Assembly (NCBI RefSeq): GCF_000430025.1
Contig: NZ_KE387021.1
Location: 241,405-305,404, forward strand
Direction of reading: 5' to 3'
DNA: 64,000 bases
DNA from: Flavobacterium suncheonense GH29-5 = DSM 17707
Lineage (GTDB): Bacteria; Bacteroidota; Bacteroidia; Flavobacteriales; Flavobacteriaceae
Shown: piece after piece, positions 8,791-17,615 of the stretch
How positions within the stretch are numbered: the stretch's first letter is position 1
Layout: every line of letters begins with the position of its first letter
Program-made: the position numbers and the translations under genes
The notes under the pieces: generated by a model
What the model was told of the DNA's origin: nothing
The model's database searches: none
The model's input: the letters and a program-made list of their open reading frames with translations, nothing else

Positions 8791-10068
8791 ATGACTTTTG
8801 CAGATTTAAATTTACACCGAAATATACAGGAAGCCATCAAAGAGGAAGGCTACACTAACCCCACTCCTATTCAGGAACAAGCCATCCCAGCCGTTTTGGA
8901 GGGTTATGATCTGGTGGGATGCGCACAGACCGGAACCGGAAAAACCGCGGCTTTTGCTATTCCGATTTTACATTACCTACATCGTATTGTTGGCTCTCCG
9001 AAAAAAATGAAGCACATTCGTACGCTGGTGATTACGCCAACGCGCGAGTTAGCCATTCAGGTTTGCGAAAGCTTTGAGACGTACGGAAAATATACTTCCG
9101 TAAAACCTTTAGTGATTTTCGGAGGGGTTAACCAAGTGCCACAAGTGAACGAATTGAAACAAGGCGTTGATGTCCTGATTGCCACGCCCGGACGTTTGTT
9201 AGACCTTCACAAACAAGGTTTTATCGATTTAAACCATTTGCATCACCTGGTTTTGGATGAAGCGGATTTGATGCTCGACATGGGCTTTATCAACGATGTG
9301 CGCAAAATCATTAAACTAACTCCGGATAACCGACAAACCTTGCTTTTCTCGGCTACTATGCCGTTGGAAATCCGTGAGTTGGCAGATACTTTTTTGACCA
9401 GACCCAAATACATTTCAGTTACGCCGATTTCCAGTACAGCTGAAAAAGTGAACCAGAAGGTGTATTTTGTGGATAAAGAAGACAAACGAAAACTTTTGTA
9501 CCATATCATTCAGGAAGACAAACTGGAGAATGTATTGGTCTTTGTACGTACCAAACACGGTGCCGATAATGTGGTGAAAGCGCTTAAGAAACAGAACATC
9601 AGTGCAGAAGCGATTCACGGGGACAAATCGCAATCGGCAAGACAGCGGGTATTGGAAAGTTTTAAAAACAAGGAAACTTCTGTGCTGGTGGCTACCGATA
9701 TTGCCGCCAGAGGTATTGATATTGAACAACTTCCGTATGTGATTAACTTTGACTTGCCTAACATTCCGGAAACCTATGTACACCGTATTGGCCGTACCGG
9801 ACGCGCCGGAAACTCGGGATTGGCGATTTCGTTCTGCGGAAAAGATGAGAAAACGTATTGGCAGGATATTGAAAAATTGATCCGTCAGCAGGTTAAGGTG
9901 GTTACCGACAATCCGTTTCCGTGGAAAGAGGAAGTGAAGAATCCGGACGCTAAACCGGATTTCAGAAACAAGAAAAAACCCAACACGGCTAAGCCTAAAT
10001 CGGGTTCCGATGCTAACAAATCCAGAAAATCGGACGGTTCCAAGAAAAATAAGAAACGCTGGTATTAG
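8791..10068 (+). CDS. DEAD-box ATP-dependent RNA helicase (RhlE-like)
   Basis: All helicase motifs are visible in order in this 425-residue protein: Q motif (TPIQEQAIP), Walker A AQTGTGKT, PTREL, GG, TPGRLLD, DEAD (VLDEADLMLD), SAT (LFSATMP), RGIDI and HRIGRTGRAG. A Lys/Arg/Ser/Asn-rich low-complexity tail of about 50 residues follows and would bind RNA. Such proteins remodel structured RNA during ribosome assembly and mRNA decay, often in the cold. Start ATG 8791 (MTFADLNLHRN) fits the family and lies downstream of an exact -7 element. The subfamily is inferred from overall pattern only. Confidence 0.92.
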   Translation: MTFADLNLHRNIQEAIKEEGYTNPTPIQEQAIPAVLEGYDLVGCAQTGTGKTAAFAIPILHYLHRIVGSPKKMKHIRTLVITPTRELAIQVCESFETYGKYTSVKPLVIFGGVNQVPQVNELKQGVDVLIATPGRLLDLHKQGFIDLNHLHHLVLDEADLMLDMGFINDVRKIIKLTPDNRQTLLFSATMPLEIRELADTFLTRPKYISVTPISSTAEKVNQKVYFVDKEDKRKLLYHIIQEDKLENVLVFVRTKHGADNVVKALKKQNISAEAIHGDKSQSARQRVLESFKNKETSVLVATDIAARGIDIEQLPYVINFDLPNIPETYVHRIGRTGRAGNSGLAISFCGKDEKTYWQDIEKLIRQQVKVVTDNPFPWKEEVKNPDAKPDFRNKKKPNTAKPKSGSDANKSRKSDGSKKNKKRWY

Positions 10069-10124
10069 CAACCTAAACAACTGAAAACCTGATATTTATC
10101 ATTTTATAAAAGTTAGATAATAGC

Positions 10125-10132
10125 TAAATTTG
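10125..10132 (+). promoter_or_regulatory. -7 promoter element (TAAATTTG) of hsp20
   Basis: An exact TAnnTTTG match lies 32 bases before ATG 10164 and places the in-frame GTG at 10137 very near the transcription start. No CIRCE-type inverted repeat is seen nearby. Confidence 0.55.
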
Positions 10133-10163
10133 TGCTGTGTTTAATCTTTTAAATTTTAGTATC

Positions 10164-10616
10164 ATGGGATCTTTAGTTAACAAAAACAGCCTTTTCCCAT
10201 CAATGAATTCGTTCTTTGATGATGTTTTCTCCAAAGATTTTTTTGACTGGAATGACAAAAACTATTCCAGCCTGGGCAGTACTTTACCTTCGGTAAATTT
10301 GATGGAAAACGACAGCCAGATTACGATTGATTTGGCCGCTCCCGGTATGAAAAAAGAAGATTTTAAAATTGAACTGAACAACAACATGCTTTCCATTTCT
10401 TCGGAAAAGCAAGAGAAGAAAGAAGAAAAAAACAAGAAAGAGAATTATATGCGTAAGGAATTCAGTTATCAGTCGTTCTGCCGTTCTTTTTATTTACCGG
10501 ACAATGTGAAAAAGGATACCATCGATGCCACTTATAAAGACGGTATACTTCATGTTGAGATTCAGAAACAGACGAACGGTAAACAGTCTTCTGCTAAACG
10601 AATTGAGATTCATTAA
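10164..10616 (+). CDS. Small heat-shock protein, Hsp20/alpha-crystallin family
   Basis: This ATP-independent chaperone holds unfolding proteins in large cytoplasmic oligomers. In 150 residues it shows an N-terminal aromatic segment, an alpha-crystallin domain (about 40-140) with LAAPGMKKEDFKIEL and the closing GILHVEI strand, and the C-terminal I-x-I anchor (IEI) used for oligomerisation. I took ATG 10164 (MGSLVNKNS) as the start; an in-frame GTG nine codons upstream is less likely. A Lys/Glu run (KQEKKEEKNKKE) replaces the usual short loop in the crystallin domain. A hairpin terminator follows directly. Confidence 0.92.
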   Translation: MGSLVNKNSLFPSMNSFFDDVFSKDFFDWNDKNYSSLGSTLPSVNLMENDSQITIDLAAPGMKKEDFKIELNNNMLSISSEKQEKKEEKNKKENYMRKEFSYQSFCRSFYLPDNVKKDTIDATYKDGILHVEIQKQTNGKQSSAKRIEIH

Positions 10617-10621
10617 TACCG

Positions 10622-10658
10622 AAAGGGCTGTTCAATACATTTTGAACAGCCCTTTTTG
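10622..10658 (+). terminator. Terminator of hsp20
   Basis: The arms AAAGGGCTGTTCAA and TTGAACAGCCCTTT enclose a six-base loop and are followed by a T-rich tail on the plus strand. Confidence 0.85.
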
Positions 10659-10661
10659 TTT

Positions 10662-12887
10662 TTAAGTGCTTTCTTTTACGTCTTCTGTTTTGCTTTTGCT
10701 GAGTGCGATAATCTTTTTATACAACTGATTGGGTTCAAAAGGTTTTACCACTACTTCGTTCATTTTGTACTGCATGGCTTTTTCGAGGATATCGCCGCGG
10801 TCGAAGGCGGTTAACGCAATAATCGGGGTTTCAATACCTTTATCCCGGATTAGTTTCGTGGTTTCAAAACCGTCTATTTTGGGCATGTTGATGTCCATCA
10901 GAATGACGTCGAAGGTTTCTTTTTCGAGGATTTCCACGGCTTCGTATCCGTCGTTGGCAATGGTGCTTTCAAAATGGCGTACATCGAGGATTTTCTTGGT
11001 GACAATCTGATTGATTTTGTTGTCTTCGACTACTAAGATTTTATAGGTGCGCTCTTCGTAGAAGTCTACTTCCAGGTTTTGGAGCATTTCGTTGCGGTGC
11101 TGCTCGTCTGTGTCGAAGGCAAGGGTAAAGGTCATGGTGGTGCCTACGTTTTCTTCGCTTTCTATCTCGATGGTACCGCCGAAAATTTCCACTAATTGTT
11201 TTACGATGGGCAAGCCTAATCCCGTTCCCTGATAATCGTCGGCGCGGCGTTCGAGCTGGACGAATTTTTCGAATACCTTTTGCTGGTTTTCTTTTTTGAT
11301 TCCGATACCGTTATCGATGACTTTAAACTCGATGAAACTGAAGGCATCTTCCAAGCGGAGCTGTTTGGCTACTACTTTTACGGTGCCGTTGTCTGTGAAC
11401 TTCAGGGAATTGGTAATCAGGTTCATGAAAATTTGGGACAGGCGTACTTTATCCCCTATTAAGAACTCCGGTATGTTCGGATCGAGGTCTAATTTCAGTT
11501 TGTTGTTGTTCTTAACGGCTAAAAACTGTACGCTCTCCACAATGGAATTCAGCTCGTCGGATAAATTGAATACGGAATTTTCGAGTGTAATTTTTTTCTC
11601 TTCAATTTTATACACCTGAAGGATATCATTCACCAACGACAACAGGTATTTGGCGGAAAAACGCAACGAATTGATGTATTTACTGTCTTTGAGTTCTTTG
11701 TGCTCGTCGGTAAGCAAATCGGTAATGCCGACTACGCCGTAGAGCGGTGTGCGCAGTTCGTGGGTTACGGTTGAGATGAATTGCTCTTTTAGGCGCGAGG
11801 CTTCTTCGGCTTGTATTTTAGCTACAAAAAGAGCTTCGTTGGCCGCCTTTAATTCACTGTTAATCTTGATTCTTCGTTTATAGCTTTTAAAGAGTGTGTA
11901 CACATACAGCAACAGTATGGCTAAGATGGCGATAAATAAGAATACAATAACCTTAGACTGCTTTAAAGAACGCTGAAATTTGAAGTTTTCGGACTCGATT
12001 TTATCGATTTGCCGTTTGGACTCGTCTAATTCTATCTGAAGGCCGGCAAACTTGGTGGTATTGGTACGTTCGTCGTTATAGATTTTATCTTTCTGGGTAT
12101 TGTATTTGTCTAAGTACAGGTAGGCGTTTTTGTAATCGCCTCGTTTGAAATAATGTGTGGCGAAATCGTCGTACACCTCAACGGCATGGGTTTCTACCAG
12201 CTCGGGTTTGTCCTGATTGCAGTAGTACAGCGACTGTTTAAAGGATTTTTCGGCTTTGTCGTATTCTTTGGTATAGGTGTAGTACGAACCCAAAAGGGAA
12301 TACATGCTAATCTTGGCTTCTACTTCATCGCTTTCCAAAACGGTTTTTTCGGCCCGCTTGAGGTACGGATAACCGGCCTTATACTGCTCATCGGAAAAAT
12401 AAGCGCTGGCGATGTTTAAATCGAGGTAGGCTTTTTCTATGGGAGTGTCTATCCTGTTGGAATAAATTAAGGACTTTTTATAGTATTCTATGGCTTTTTT
12501 GGAATCCCTCTTGCGGAAAGCATAGACGTTGCCCAGATTATTGTGCAGCCAGTCTTTGATAGTGTCGTTATCCGTTTTCATGGCGTACGCCAGCCCTTTG
12601 TTGTAAAAGTCGATGGCTTTCTCGTAGTCTGAGAATTCCTCGAAGTTAAGCGCGATGACGTTATAGGATTTGGCTATCAGCAGGTCGTCTTCCGCCTTTA
12701 AGGCTTCGGCCAGAGCCCGTTTGGCAATCATTAAGGATTGTTCGGATTCGAGGTTCATTAAATGGCGGCCGGCCTGCTTAATAAGCGCTGCAATCTCTTT
12801 ATCGGTGCGTACACTGTCTTGTGTGTAGCCCCAAAAAGAAATCAGCGTAACAAGCAAATAAAGGATTTTGTTAAATTTCAACACCAT
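10662..12887 (-). CDS. TPR-containing hybrid sensor histidine kinase/response regulator
   Basis: The 741-residue protein has a signal-like N-terminus (about 1-22), a periplasmic block of tetratricopeptide repeats (about 40-280), a coiled coil, one membrane helix (about 312-334), a HisKA domain with phospho-accepting His376 in THELRTPLYG, an HATPase_c domain (N box NLITNSLKF, DNGIGI, GTGLGLP), and a C-terminal receiver domain with Asp665 in LMDINMPK and a conserved VKPF lysine. It would sense an envelope signal through the TPR domain and pass phosphate to its own receiver. No DNA-binding output domain or cognate regulator is adjacent. Confidence 0.9.
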   Translation of the reverse strand: MVLKFNKILYLLVTLISFWGYTQDSVRTDKEIAALIKQAGRHLMNLESEQSLMIAKRALAEALKAEDDLLIAKSYNVIALNFEEFSDYEKAIDFYNKGLAYAMKTDNDTIKDWLHNNLGNVYAFRKRDSKKAIEYYKKSLIYSNRIDTPIEKAYLDLNIASAYFSDEQYKAGYPYLKRAEKTVLESDEVEAKISMYSLLGSYYTYTKEYDKAEKSFKQSLYYCNQDKPELVETHAVEVYDDFATHYFKRGDYKNAYLYLDKYNTQKDKIYNDERTNTTKFAGLQIELDESKRQIDKIESENFKFQRSLKQSKVIVFLFIAILAILLLYVYTLFKSYKRRIKINSELKAANEALFVAKIQAEEASRLKEQFISTVTHELRTPLYGVVGITDLLTDEHKELKDSKYINSLRFSAKYLLSLVNDILQVYKIEEKKITLENSVFNLSDELNSIVESVQFLAVKNNNKLKLDLDPNIPEFLIGDKVRLSQIFMNLITNSLKFTDNGTVKVVAKQLRLEDAFSFIEFKVIDNGIGIKKENQQKVFEKFVQLERRADDYQGTGLGLPIVKQLVEIFGGTIEIESEENVGTTMTFTLAFDTDEQHRNEMLQNLEVDFYEERTYKILVVEDNKINQIVTKKILDVRHFESTIANDGYEAVEILEKETFDVILMDINMPKIDGFETTKLIRDKGIETPIIALTAFDRGDILEKAMQYKMNEVVVKPFEPNQLYKKIIALSKSKTEDVKEST

Positions 12888-12969
12888 TTAATTTTAAAGA
12901 TGACTAATTTAACAAAGTAGATTCAAAACAGACTGAATTTTTATAAGATTTTTCAAGAAAATTGTTATA

Positions 12970-13000
12970 ATAAAAAAGCGCCCCGGTTGGAGCGCTTTGC
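12970..13000 (-). terminator. Terminator of ettA
   Basis: The arms AAAGCGC and GCGCTTT flank a ten-base loop. A run of A on the plus strand gives a T-run after the stem on the minus strand, just past the ettA stop. Confidence 0.8.
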
Positions 13001-13002
13001 TA

Positions 13003-14694
13003 TTAGCTGCGGATTAGCTTTTTGTATTTTAATCGGGTTGGTGCAACATCGCCCATACGCTTCTTACGGTTTTCTTCATAATCGGAGAAACCGCCTTCGA
13101 AGAAGTACACCTGAGAATCACCTTCAAAGGCTAAAATGTGGGTACAGATTCTGTCTAAGAACCAACGGTCGTGGGAAATCACTACAGCACATCCTGCGAA
13201 ATTCTCCAAACCTTCCTCTAATGCACGAAGCGTGTTGATATCCAAGTCGTTCGTTGGCTCATCCAATAGTAACACGTTACCTTCTTCTTTTAAGGTCATG
13301 GCCAAGTGCAGGCGGTTGCGCTCTCCTCCGGATAAGGTGGCTACCTTTTTGTTCTGGTCGCTTCCTCCGAAATTAAAACGGGACAGATACGCTCTGGAGT
13401 TTACCTGACGGCCTCCCATCATAATCAATTCCTGACCGTCACAGAAGTTTTCCCAGATGGTTTTGTTCGGATCGATATTGGAGTGCGTTTGGTCTACGTA
13501 GGCAATTTTTACGGTATCTCCGGTAGTGAATTCGCCGCTGTCCGGCTGTAATTCCTTCATAATCATTTTGAAGATGGTGGTTTTACCGGCACCGTTTGGT
13601 CCGATGATGCCCACGATACCCGCCTGTGGTAAGCTGAAGTTCAAATCATCGTATAAAATCTTATCGCCGTAGGCTTTGGCTACGTGTTTGGCATCGATTA
13701 CATTGGTTCCCAAACGCGGTCCGTTAGGGATGTACAACTCTAATTTCTCGTCAAGCTCTTTCTGATCTTCGTTTAACAAACGGTCGTAGTTTTGCAGACG
13801 GGCTTTCTGTTTGGTCTGACGGCCTTTTGCGCCCTGTCTCACCCACTCTAACTCGCGTTCTAAGGTTTTGCGGCGTTTGGAAGCGGTTTTCTCTTCCTGT
13901 TCCATACGTTTGGATTTCTGGTCTAACCAAGAGGAGTAATTTCCTTTCCACGGAATCCCTTCGCCACGGTCTAACTCTAAAATCCAGCCGGCTACGTTAT
14001 CTAAGAAATAACGGTCGTGCGTTACAGCGATAATCGTTCCCTGGTATTGCTGTAAGTGCTGTTCTAACCAATGCACGGATTCGGCATCCAAGTGGTTGGT
14101 AGGCTCGTCTAATAACAAAACGTCCGGCTGTTGCAACAACAAGCGGCATAAGGCCACGCGGCGGCGTTCTCCTCCGGATAATACTTTTATTGGCGTATCG
14201 GCATCCGGACAACGTAACGCGTCCATTGCGATTTCTAATTTGGTATCGATTTCCCAGGCGCCGGCGGCATCGATTTTATCCTGTAAATCCGCCTGACGGT
14301 CCATCAGTTTCTGCATCTTATCGGCATCTTCGTATACTTCCGGATCGCCGAACATGTCGTTGATTTTGTTGAACTCGTCCAGAATTGCCATCGTTTCGGC
14401 CACACCTTCGCGGACTACTTCGATAACGGTTTTGTTTTCGTCTAACTGAGGTTCCTGCTCTAAATAACCTACGGTGTAGCCCGGTGCAAAGACCACATCG
14501 CCCTGATAGTTTTTATCTACTCCGGCAATGATTTTTAGCAGGGACGATTTACCCGAACCGTTTAAACCCAGAATCCCGATTTTGGCTCCGTAGAAGAAAC
14601 TCAGGTAGATGTCTTTTAAGACCTGTTTGTTGGTGGATGAGTAGGTTTTACTCACGCGTGACATGGAAAATATCACTTTCTTATCATCAGACAT
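13003..14694 (-). CDS. ettA: Energy-dependent translational throttle protein EttA (ABC-F)
   Basis: This soluble twin-ATPase ABC-F factor binds the ribosomal E site and gates entry into elongation according to the ATP/ADP ratio. The 563-residue protein has two ABC domains: Walker A GLNGSGKSS and signature LSGGERRRVAL in the first, GPNGAGKTT and LSGGERNRLHLAM in the second, with DEPTN Walker B motifs in both. The N-terminal MSRVSKTY and KQVLKDIYLSFF segments and the long charged linker (about 240-300) match EttA rather than resistance-type ABC-F proteins. Length is near the usual 555. It has no membrane segment. It stands as a single transcription unit. Confidence 0.93.
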   Translation of the reverse strand: MSDDKKVIFSMSRVSKTYSSTNKQVLKDIYLSFFYGAKIGILGLNGSGKSSLLKIIAGVDKNYQGDVVFAPGYTVGYLEQEPQLDENKTVIEVVREGVAETMAILDEFNKINDMFGDPEVYEDADKMQKLMDRQADLQDKIDAAGAWEIDTKLEIAMDALRCPDADTPIKVLSGGERRRVALCRLLLQQPDVLLLDEPTNHLDAESVHWLEQHLQQYQGTIIAVTHDRYFLDNVAGWILELDRGEGIPWKGNYSSWLDQKSKRMEQEEKTASKRRKTLERELEWVRQGAKGRQTKQKARLQNYDRLLNEDQKELDEKLELYIPNGPRLGTNVIDAKHVAKAYGDKILYDDLNFSLPQAGIVGIIGPNGAGKTTIFKMIMKELQPDSGEFTTGDTVKIAYVDQTHSNIDPNKTIWENFCDGQELIMMGGRQVNSRAYLSRFNFGGSDQNKKVATLSGGERNRLHLAMTLKEEGNVLLLDEPTNDLDINTLRALEEGLENFAGCAVVISHDRWFLDRICTHILAFEGDSQVYFFEGGFSDYEENRKKRMGDVAPTRLKYKKLIRS

Positions 14695-14740
14695 AGTGTA
14701 CTGTTTTATGTTTGTATTTGCTGTTTTTTACAAAAGTTTA

Positions 14741-14748
14741 CAAATATA
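14741..14748 (-). promoter_or_regulatory. -7 promoter element (TATATTTG) of ettA
   Basis: CAAATATA on the plus strand gives an exact TAnnTTTG on the minus strand, 46 bases before the ettA start codon. A good -33 TTG is not evident. Confidence 0.5.
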
Positions 14749-14830
14749 CGGATTATGACAGATTTACGGAATGTTCGCCTGACATTTAAAAACGGTATGG
14801 TTTTTGTCTGAATTTTCAGTATTTTTGACA

Positions 14831-14940
14831 TGATATATACACGACATATACACGACATATACACGACATATACACGACATATACACGACATATACACGAC
14901 ATATACACGACATATACACGACATATATACGACATATATC
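14831..14940. repeat. 11-bp tandem repeat array (about ten units)
   Basis: The unit ACATATACACG recurs head to tail. The tetramer CGAC appears at 14842, 14853, 14864, 14875, 14886, 14897, 14908, 14919 and 14930, exactly every 11 bases; the outermost units are slightly degenerate (TATATAC variants). It fills most of the gap between the divergent ettA and the gene at 14997. There are no spacers, so it is not CRISPR. An 11-bp period is close to one helical turn, so bends or protein contacts would add in phase. Confidence 0.95.
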
Positions 14941-14996
14941 GGTTTTATGTTGGGAGTAAAAAAACTATGACAAGACTATTGTAAGCAGATTTTAGA

Positions 14997-15746
14997 ATGG
15001 CAAAGCAAAAAGGAATACTCCCGTTATCGGGTACTTTGGAAGGGATAAACTTTTATTACCGTAAAGGCGTTCCGGTGGCGCGCAAAGCGGGTGGCGGGTT
15101 TACCGGCAAGGCAATTAAAAATAAGCCTTCGATGGTAAGAATACGGGAAAACAATACGGAGTTTGGCGATTGCGCCAAAGTTAAGAAGCAGCTGCGGCTG
15201 GCCCTCTACCCTTTTTTAAAAGACTATAAAGAAACGACGCTGCACGGCAGGCTGATGCGGATGCTGCAGGAGGTGAAAAACTGCGACCCGGTTTCGGAAC
15301 GCGGGCAACGCAAGGTTGGTTTGGGCTTGCAGACCCCGGAAGGCCAAAAACTGTTTCAGGATTTTGCGTTTACCGCTCCGCACTCGGCGGCGGATTTGTT
15401 AGGTGGTGTGTTGGCGTATGATTCTGCCACATTTACTTTAACGGTTAGTGATTGGACGGTACAGACAGTAGCTTTTCCCGCCGGCGCTACGCATGTAGAA
15501 ATCCTGTTTGGCGTTTTGGATTTTGATTTCGACAGGTTAACGGCTTCCCTGCAACTGAGCGCTCCTTTGGTACTCGCTAAAACCACAACCGCTACCTTCT
15601 TTACCCTAAGCCCGGAAACCGCTCCTGAATTGTCCGGTACTCCTATTGCTTTTGTAGGGGTTCGGTTTTATGAGGAGGTGAATGGGCGGTTGTTTGGGTT
15701 GAAGGGCGTTGCGGGGATTGGGTTGGATTGTTTGTGGGTTGGGTAG
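14997..15746 (+). CDS. Conserved Bacteroidota hypothetical protein (MAKQKGIL family)
   Basis: The 249-residue protein begins MAKQKGILPLSGTLEGINFY, then a basic Gly-rich stretch (RKAGGGFTGKAIKNKPS) and RENNTEFGDCAKVKK. I recognise this start as a recurring Bacteroidota family of unknown function. The N-terminal third is basic and may bind nucleic acid; the C-terminal half (about 120-249) is beta-rich and neutral. There is no signal peptide or membrane segment. The DNA is more GC-rich than the genes that follow, and toward the 3' end it becomes strongly G- and T-biased. It follows the 11-bp repeat array and stands alone. Confidence 0.65.
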   Translation: MAKQKGILPLSGTLEGINFYYRKGVPVARKAGGGFTGKAIKNKPSMVRIRENNTEFGDCAKVKKQLRLALYPFLKDYKETTLHGRLMRMLQEVKNCDPVSERGQRKVGLGLQTPEGQKLFQDFAFTAPHSAADLLGGVLAYDSATFTLTVSDWTVQTVAFPAGATHVEILFGVLDFDFDRLTASLQLSAPLVLAKTTTATFFTLSPETAPELSGTPIAFVGVRFYEEVNGRLFGLKGVAGIGLDCLWVG

Positions 15747-15876
15747 TTTATATGAGTTTTTTGTATGATTTTTTTTAGGAAAATGTTTGTTTTTGTTAGG
15801 GGGAATTTTATATTTGGTGGGGAAATGAGGAGACTATAGATTATTTACGGTTTGGTTTTTTCATGCATGTAGGCAA

Positions 15877-15889
15877 GTTAGTGGCAAGC
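15877..15889. repeat. Cassette boundary motif, left (GTTAGTGGCAAGC)
   Basis: This 13-mer is the near-exact inverse (11 of 13) of GCCAGCCACTAAC at 17454-17466, just after the ATPase gene. The two bracket that gene tightly, 28 bases before its ATG and 3 bases after its stop. The core GTTAGTGGC is exactly complementary to GCCACTAAC. Confidence 0.6.
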
Positions 15890-15917
15890 ATATTACACTC
15901 TCCAAAAAAATTTACTT

Positions 15918-17450
15918 ATGAAAATAAAAACAATTAAGATTAAAAACTTTAGAAGTTATAAAGATGAAGTTGAAATTGAATTCGGAGACTTAACCGCTTT
16001 TGTTGGAAAAAATGACATTGGAAAGTCAACAGTTTTAGAAGCACTGGACATATTTTTCAATGATGGTAAAGGAATAATAAAACTAGACAAAGAAGATATT
16101 AATAAACAAGCACTTGCCGCTGGTGACACAGAAACTGTTATCACTGTTTGCTTCGAAGAATTGCCAACAAAGATTGTCATTGACAGTACAAATGAAACGA
16201 CATTAGAAAATGAATATCTTTTAAACTCGAATGGTCAGCTTGAAATAATTAAAAAATATACAAACGCAGGGAAAGAAAAAGTGTTTGTCAAAGCTAACCA
16301 TCCAACAGGCAATAATTGTGCTGACTTACTGCAAAAGAAGAATACAGAACTTCAAAAAATCATTAAAGAGAACTCCATTACTTGCAGCAACCAAACAATT
16401 AACGCTGTAATGCGAACAGCAATTTGGCAGCATTTTACTATCGAACTTGATTTGTCTGAGATAGAAATTGATGTTACTAAAGGTGATACAAAATCAATTT
16501 GGGATAAACTTCAAACGTATTTACCCCTTTATACTTTATTTCAATCAGATAGAAAAAATAGTGATGGAGATAGTGAAGTTCAAGACCCATTAAAAGAAGC
16601 TGTAAAACAAATTTTAAATGACCCTGCATTAAAAACTAAATTTGATGAAATTGCTGACGAAGTAAAAACCAAATTACAAGATGTTGCGACGAGAACATTA
16701 GCAAAGGTTCAGGAAATGAATCCTGAAATTGCAAGTAGTTTGAATCCAGTAATTCCAGAAACAAACAGTTTAAAATGGAATGATGTTTTCAAAAGTGTTT
16801 CAATCACAGGAGACGAAGACATTCCAATTAACAAAAGAGGAAGCGGCGTAAAGCGTCTTATACTTTTAAACTTCTTCCGTGCTGAAGCAGAAAGAAGAAA
16901 AATTGAAGAAAATATTCCGAGTATCATATACGCAATTGAAGAACCAGAAACATCTCAACACACGGAGCACCAAAAAAAACTAATCAAAGCTTTTTTGGAA
17001 CTTTCTAAAATTGCAAACACACAAGTAATAATAACTACTCATAGTGGGACGTTGGTTAAAGAGTTAGAGTTTCAACATTTAAGACTCGTAAAACTTGACA
17101 ATACAACCAAAACTATTGAGAAAGTTTTACCAAATTGCCTTCCCAATCCATCTTTAAATGAAGTAAATTTTTTAGCGTTTACCGAAGTTACAGAAGAGTA
17201 CCATAACGAATTATATGGCTATATTGAATTGGAAAGTGAAATGACAAATTTTAGAAATGGAAAAGCGACTATGGCATACAACAAACAAAGGAGAGACGGG
17301 TCAATTGTTGTTGAAAATGTGGTTTTGACTGATTATATAAGACATCAAATCCATCATTCAGAAAATACACATAACACACGATTCACATTTCAACAGTTGT
17401 CTGATTCTGTAAATTTGATGAGAACTTTTATACAGACATTAATAACTTAA
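15918..17450 (+). CDS. OLD/RecF-like AAA ATPase with HEPN-type C-terminal motif; possible defence protein
   Basis: The 510-residue protein begins MKIKTIKIKNFRSYKD, the standard start of RecF/OLD/SMC-like ATPases. It has Walker A GKNDIGKST (30-38), an ABC-type signature region NKRGSGVKRL (305-314), Walker B with IEEPE (341-344), and the TTHS histidine near 375. A helical insert with coiled-coil tendency separates the ATPase halves. No TOPRIM motif is visible, unlike Gabija GajA or OLD nucleases. The C-terminus carries YIRHQIHH (473-480), which fits the HEPN R-x4-6-H RNase motif (R475 to H480). The gene is AT-richer than its neighbours and lies between inverted boundary motifs. An antiviral role is inferred, not shown. 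Confidence 0.75.
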   Translation: MKIKTIKIKNFRSYKDEVEIEFGDLTAFVGKNDIGKSTVLEALDIFFNDGKGIIKLDKEDINKQALAAGDTETVITVCFEELPTKIVIDSTNETTLENEYLLNSNGQLEIIKKYTNAGKEKVFVKANHPTGNNCADLLQKKNTELQKIIKENSITCSNQTINAVMRTAIWQHFTIELDLSEIEIDVTKGDTKSIWDKLQTYLPLYTLFQSDRKNSDGDSEVQDPLKEAVKQILNDPALKTKFDEIADEVKTKLQDVATRTLAKVQEMNPEIASSLNPVIPETNSLKWNDVFKSVSITGDEDIPINKRGSGVKRLILLNFFRAEAERRKIEENIPSIIYAIEEPETSQHTEHQKKLIKAFLELSKIANTQVIITTHSGTLVKELEFQHLRLVKLDNTTKTIEKVLPNCLPNPSLNEVNFLAFTEVTEEYHNELYGYIELESEMTNFRNGKATMAYNKQRRDGSIVVENVVLTDYIRHQIHHSENTHNTRFTFQQLSDSVNLMRTFIQTLIT

Positions 17451-17453
17451 CAT

Positions 17454-17586
17454 GCCAGCCACTAACAGCTGTTTCGCGCAATTGCTGGTTTTTATTTTTA
17501 AGTGTTCACGAAAAACGTTTATATTTAACAGAAAATAATCCGTTCGCTGGCTTCACAACTGTCGCGAAGCCGCGGAACGTTGGCGG
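17454..17586. repeat. attC-like imperfect palindromic element between two cassette-like genes
   Basis: The element starts GCCAGCCACTAAC (17454-17466) and ends GTTGGCGG (17579-17586). The ends are inversely related: CCACTAAC against CCGCCAAC, the complement of the right end. Inside, TTTCGCG near the left and CGCGAAGC near the right give a second pairing layer around an AT-rich centre. This resembles integron attC architecture (two nested inverted pairs), but the outer boxes do not match RYYYAAC/GTTRRRY. It occupies the whole gap between the ATPase gene and the gene at 17616. Confidence 0.55.
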
Positions 17587-17615
17587 TTATTTTAAGAAAA
17601 ATACGTGAATAAATT

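Noticed and set aside
9415..10080. 221-codon minus-strand frame
   Set aside because: It lies antisense within the DEAD-box helicase gene, with low-complexity composition and no recognisable family.
14706..14924. Minus-strand frame of 72 codons with repeated Met-Ser-Cys-Ile-Cys-Arg-Val-Tyr
   Set aside because: It is simply the translation of the 11-bp tandem array and lies across the ettA promoter.
14831..14940. CRISPR array
   Set aside because: The repeats are contiguous 11-bp units without spacers and there are no cas genes.
17454..17586. Canonical integron attC site
   Set aside because: The outer boxes do not fit RYYYAAC and GTTRRRY and no integron integrase is present; I kept only the attC-like description.
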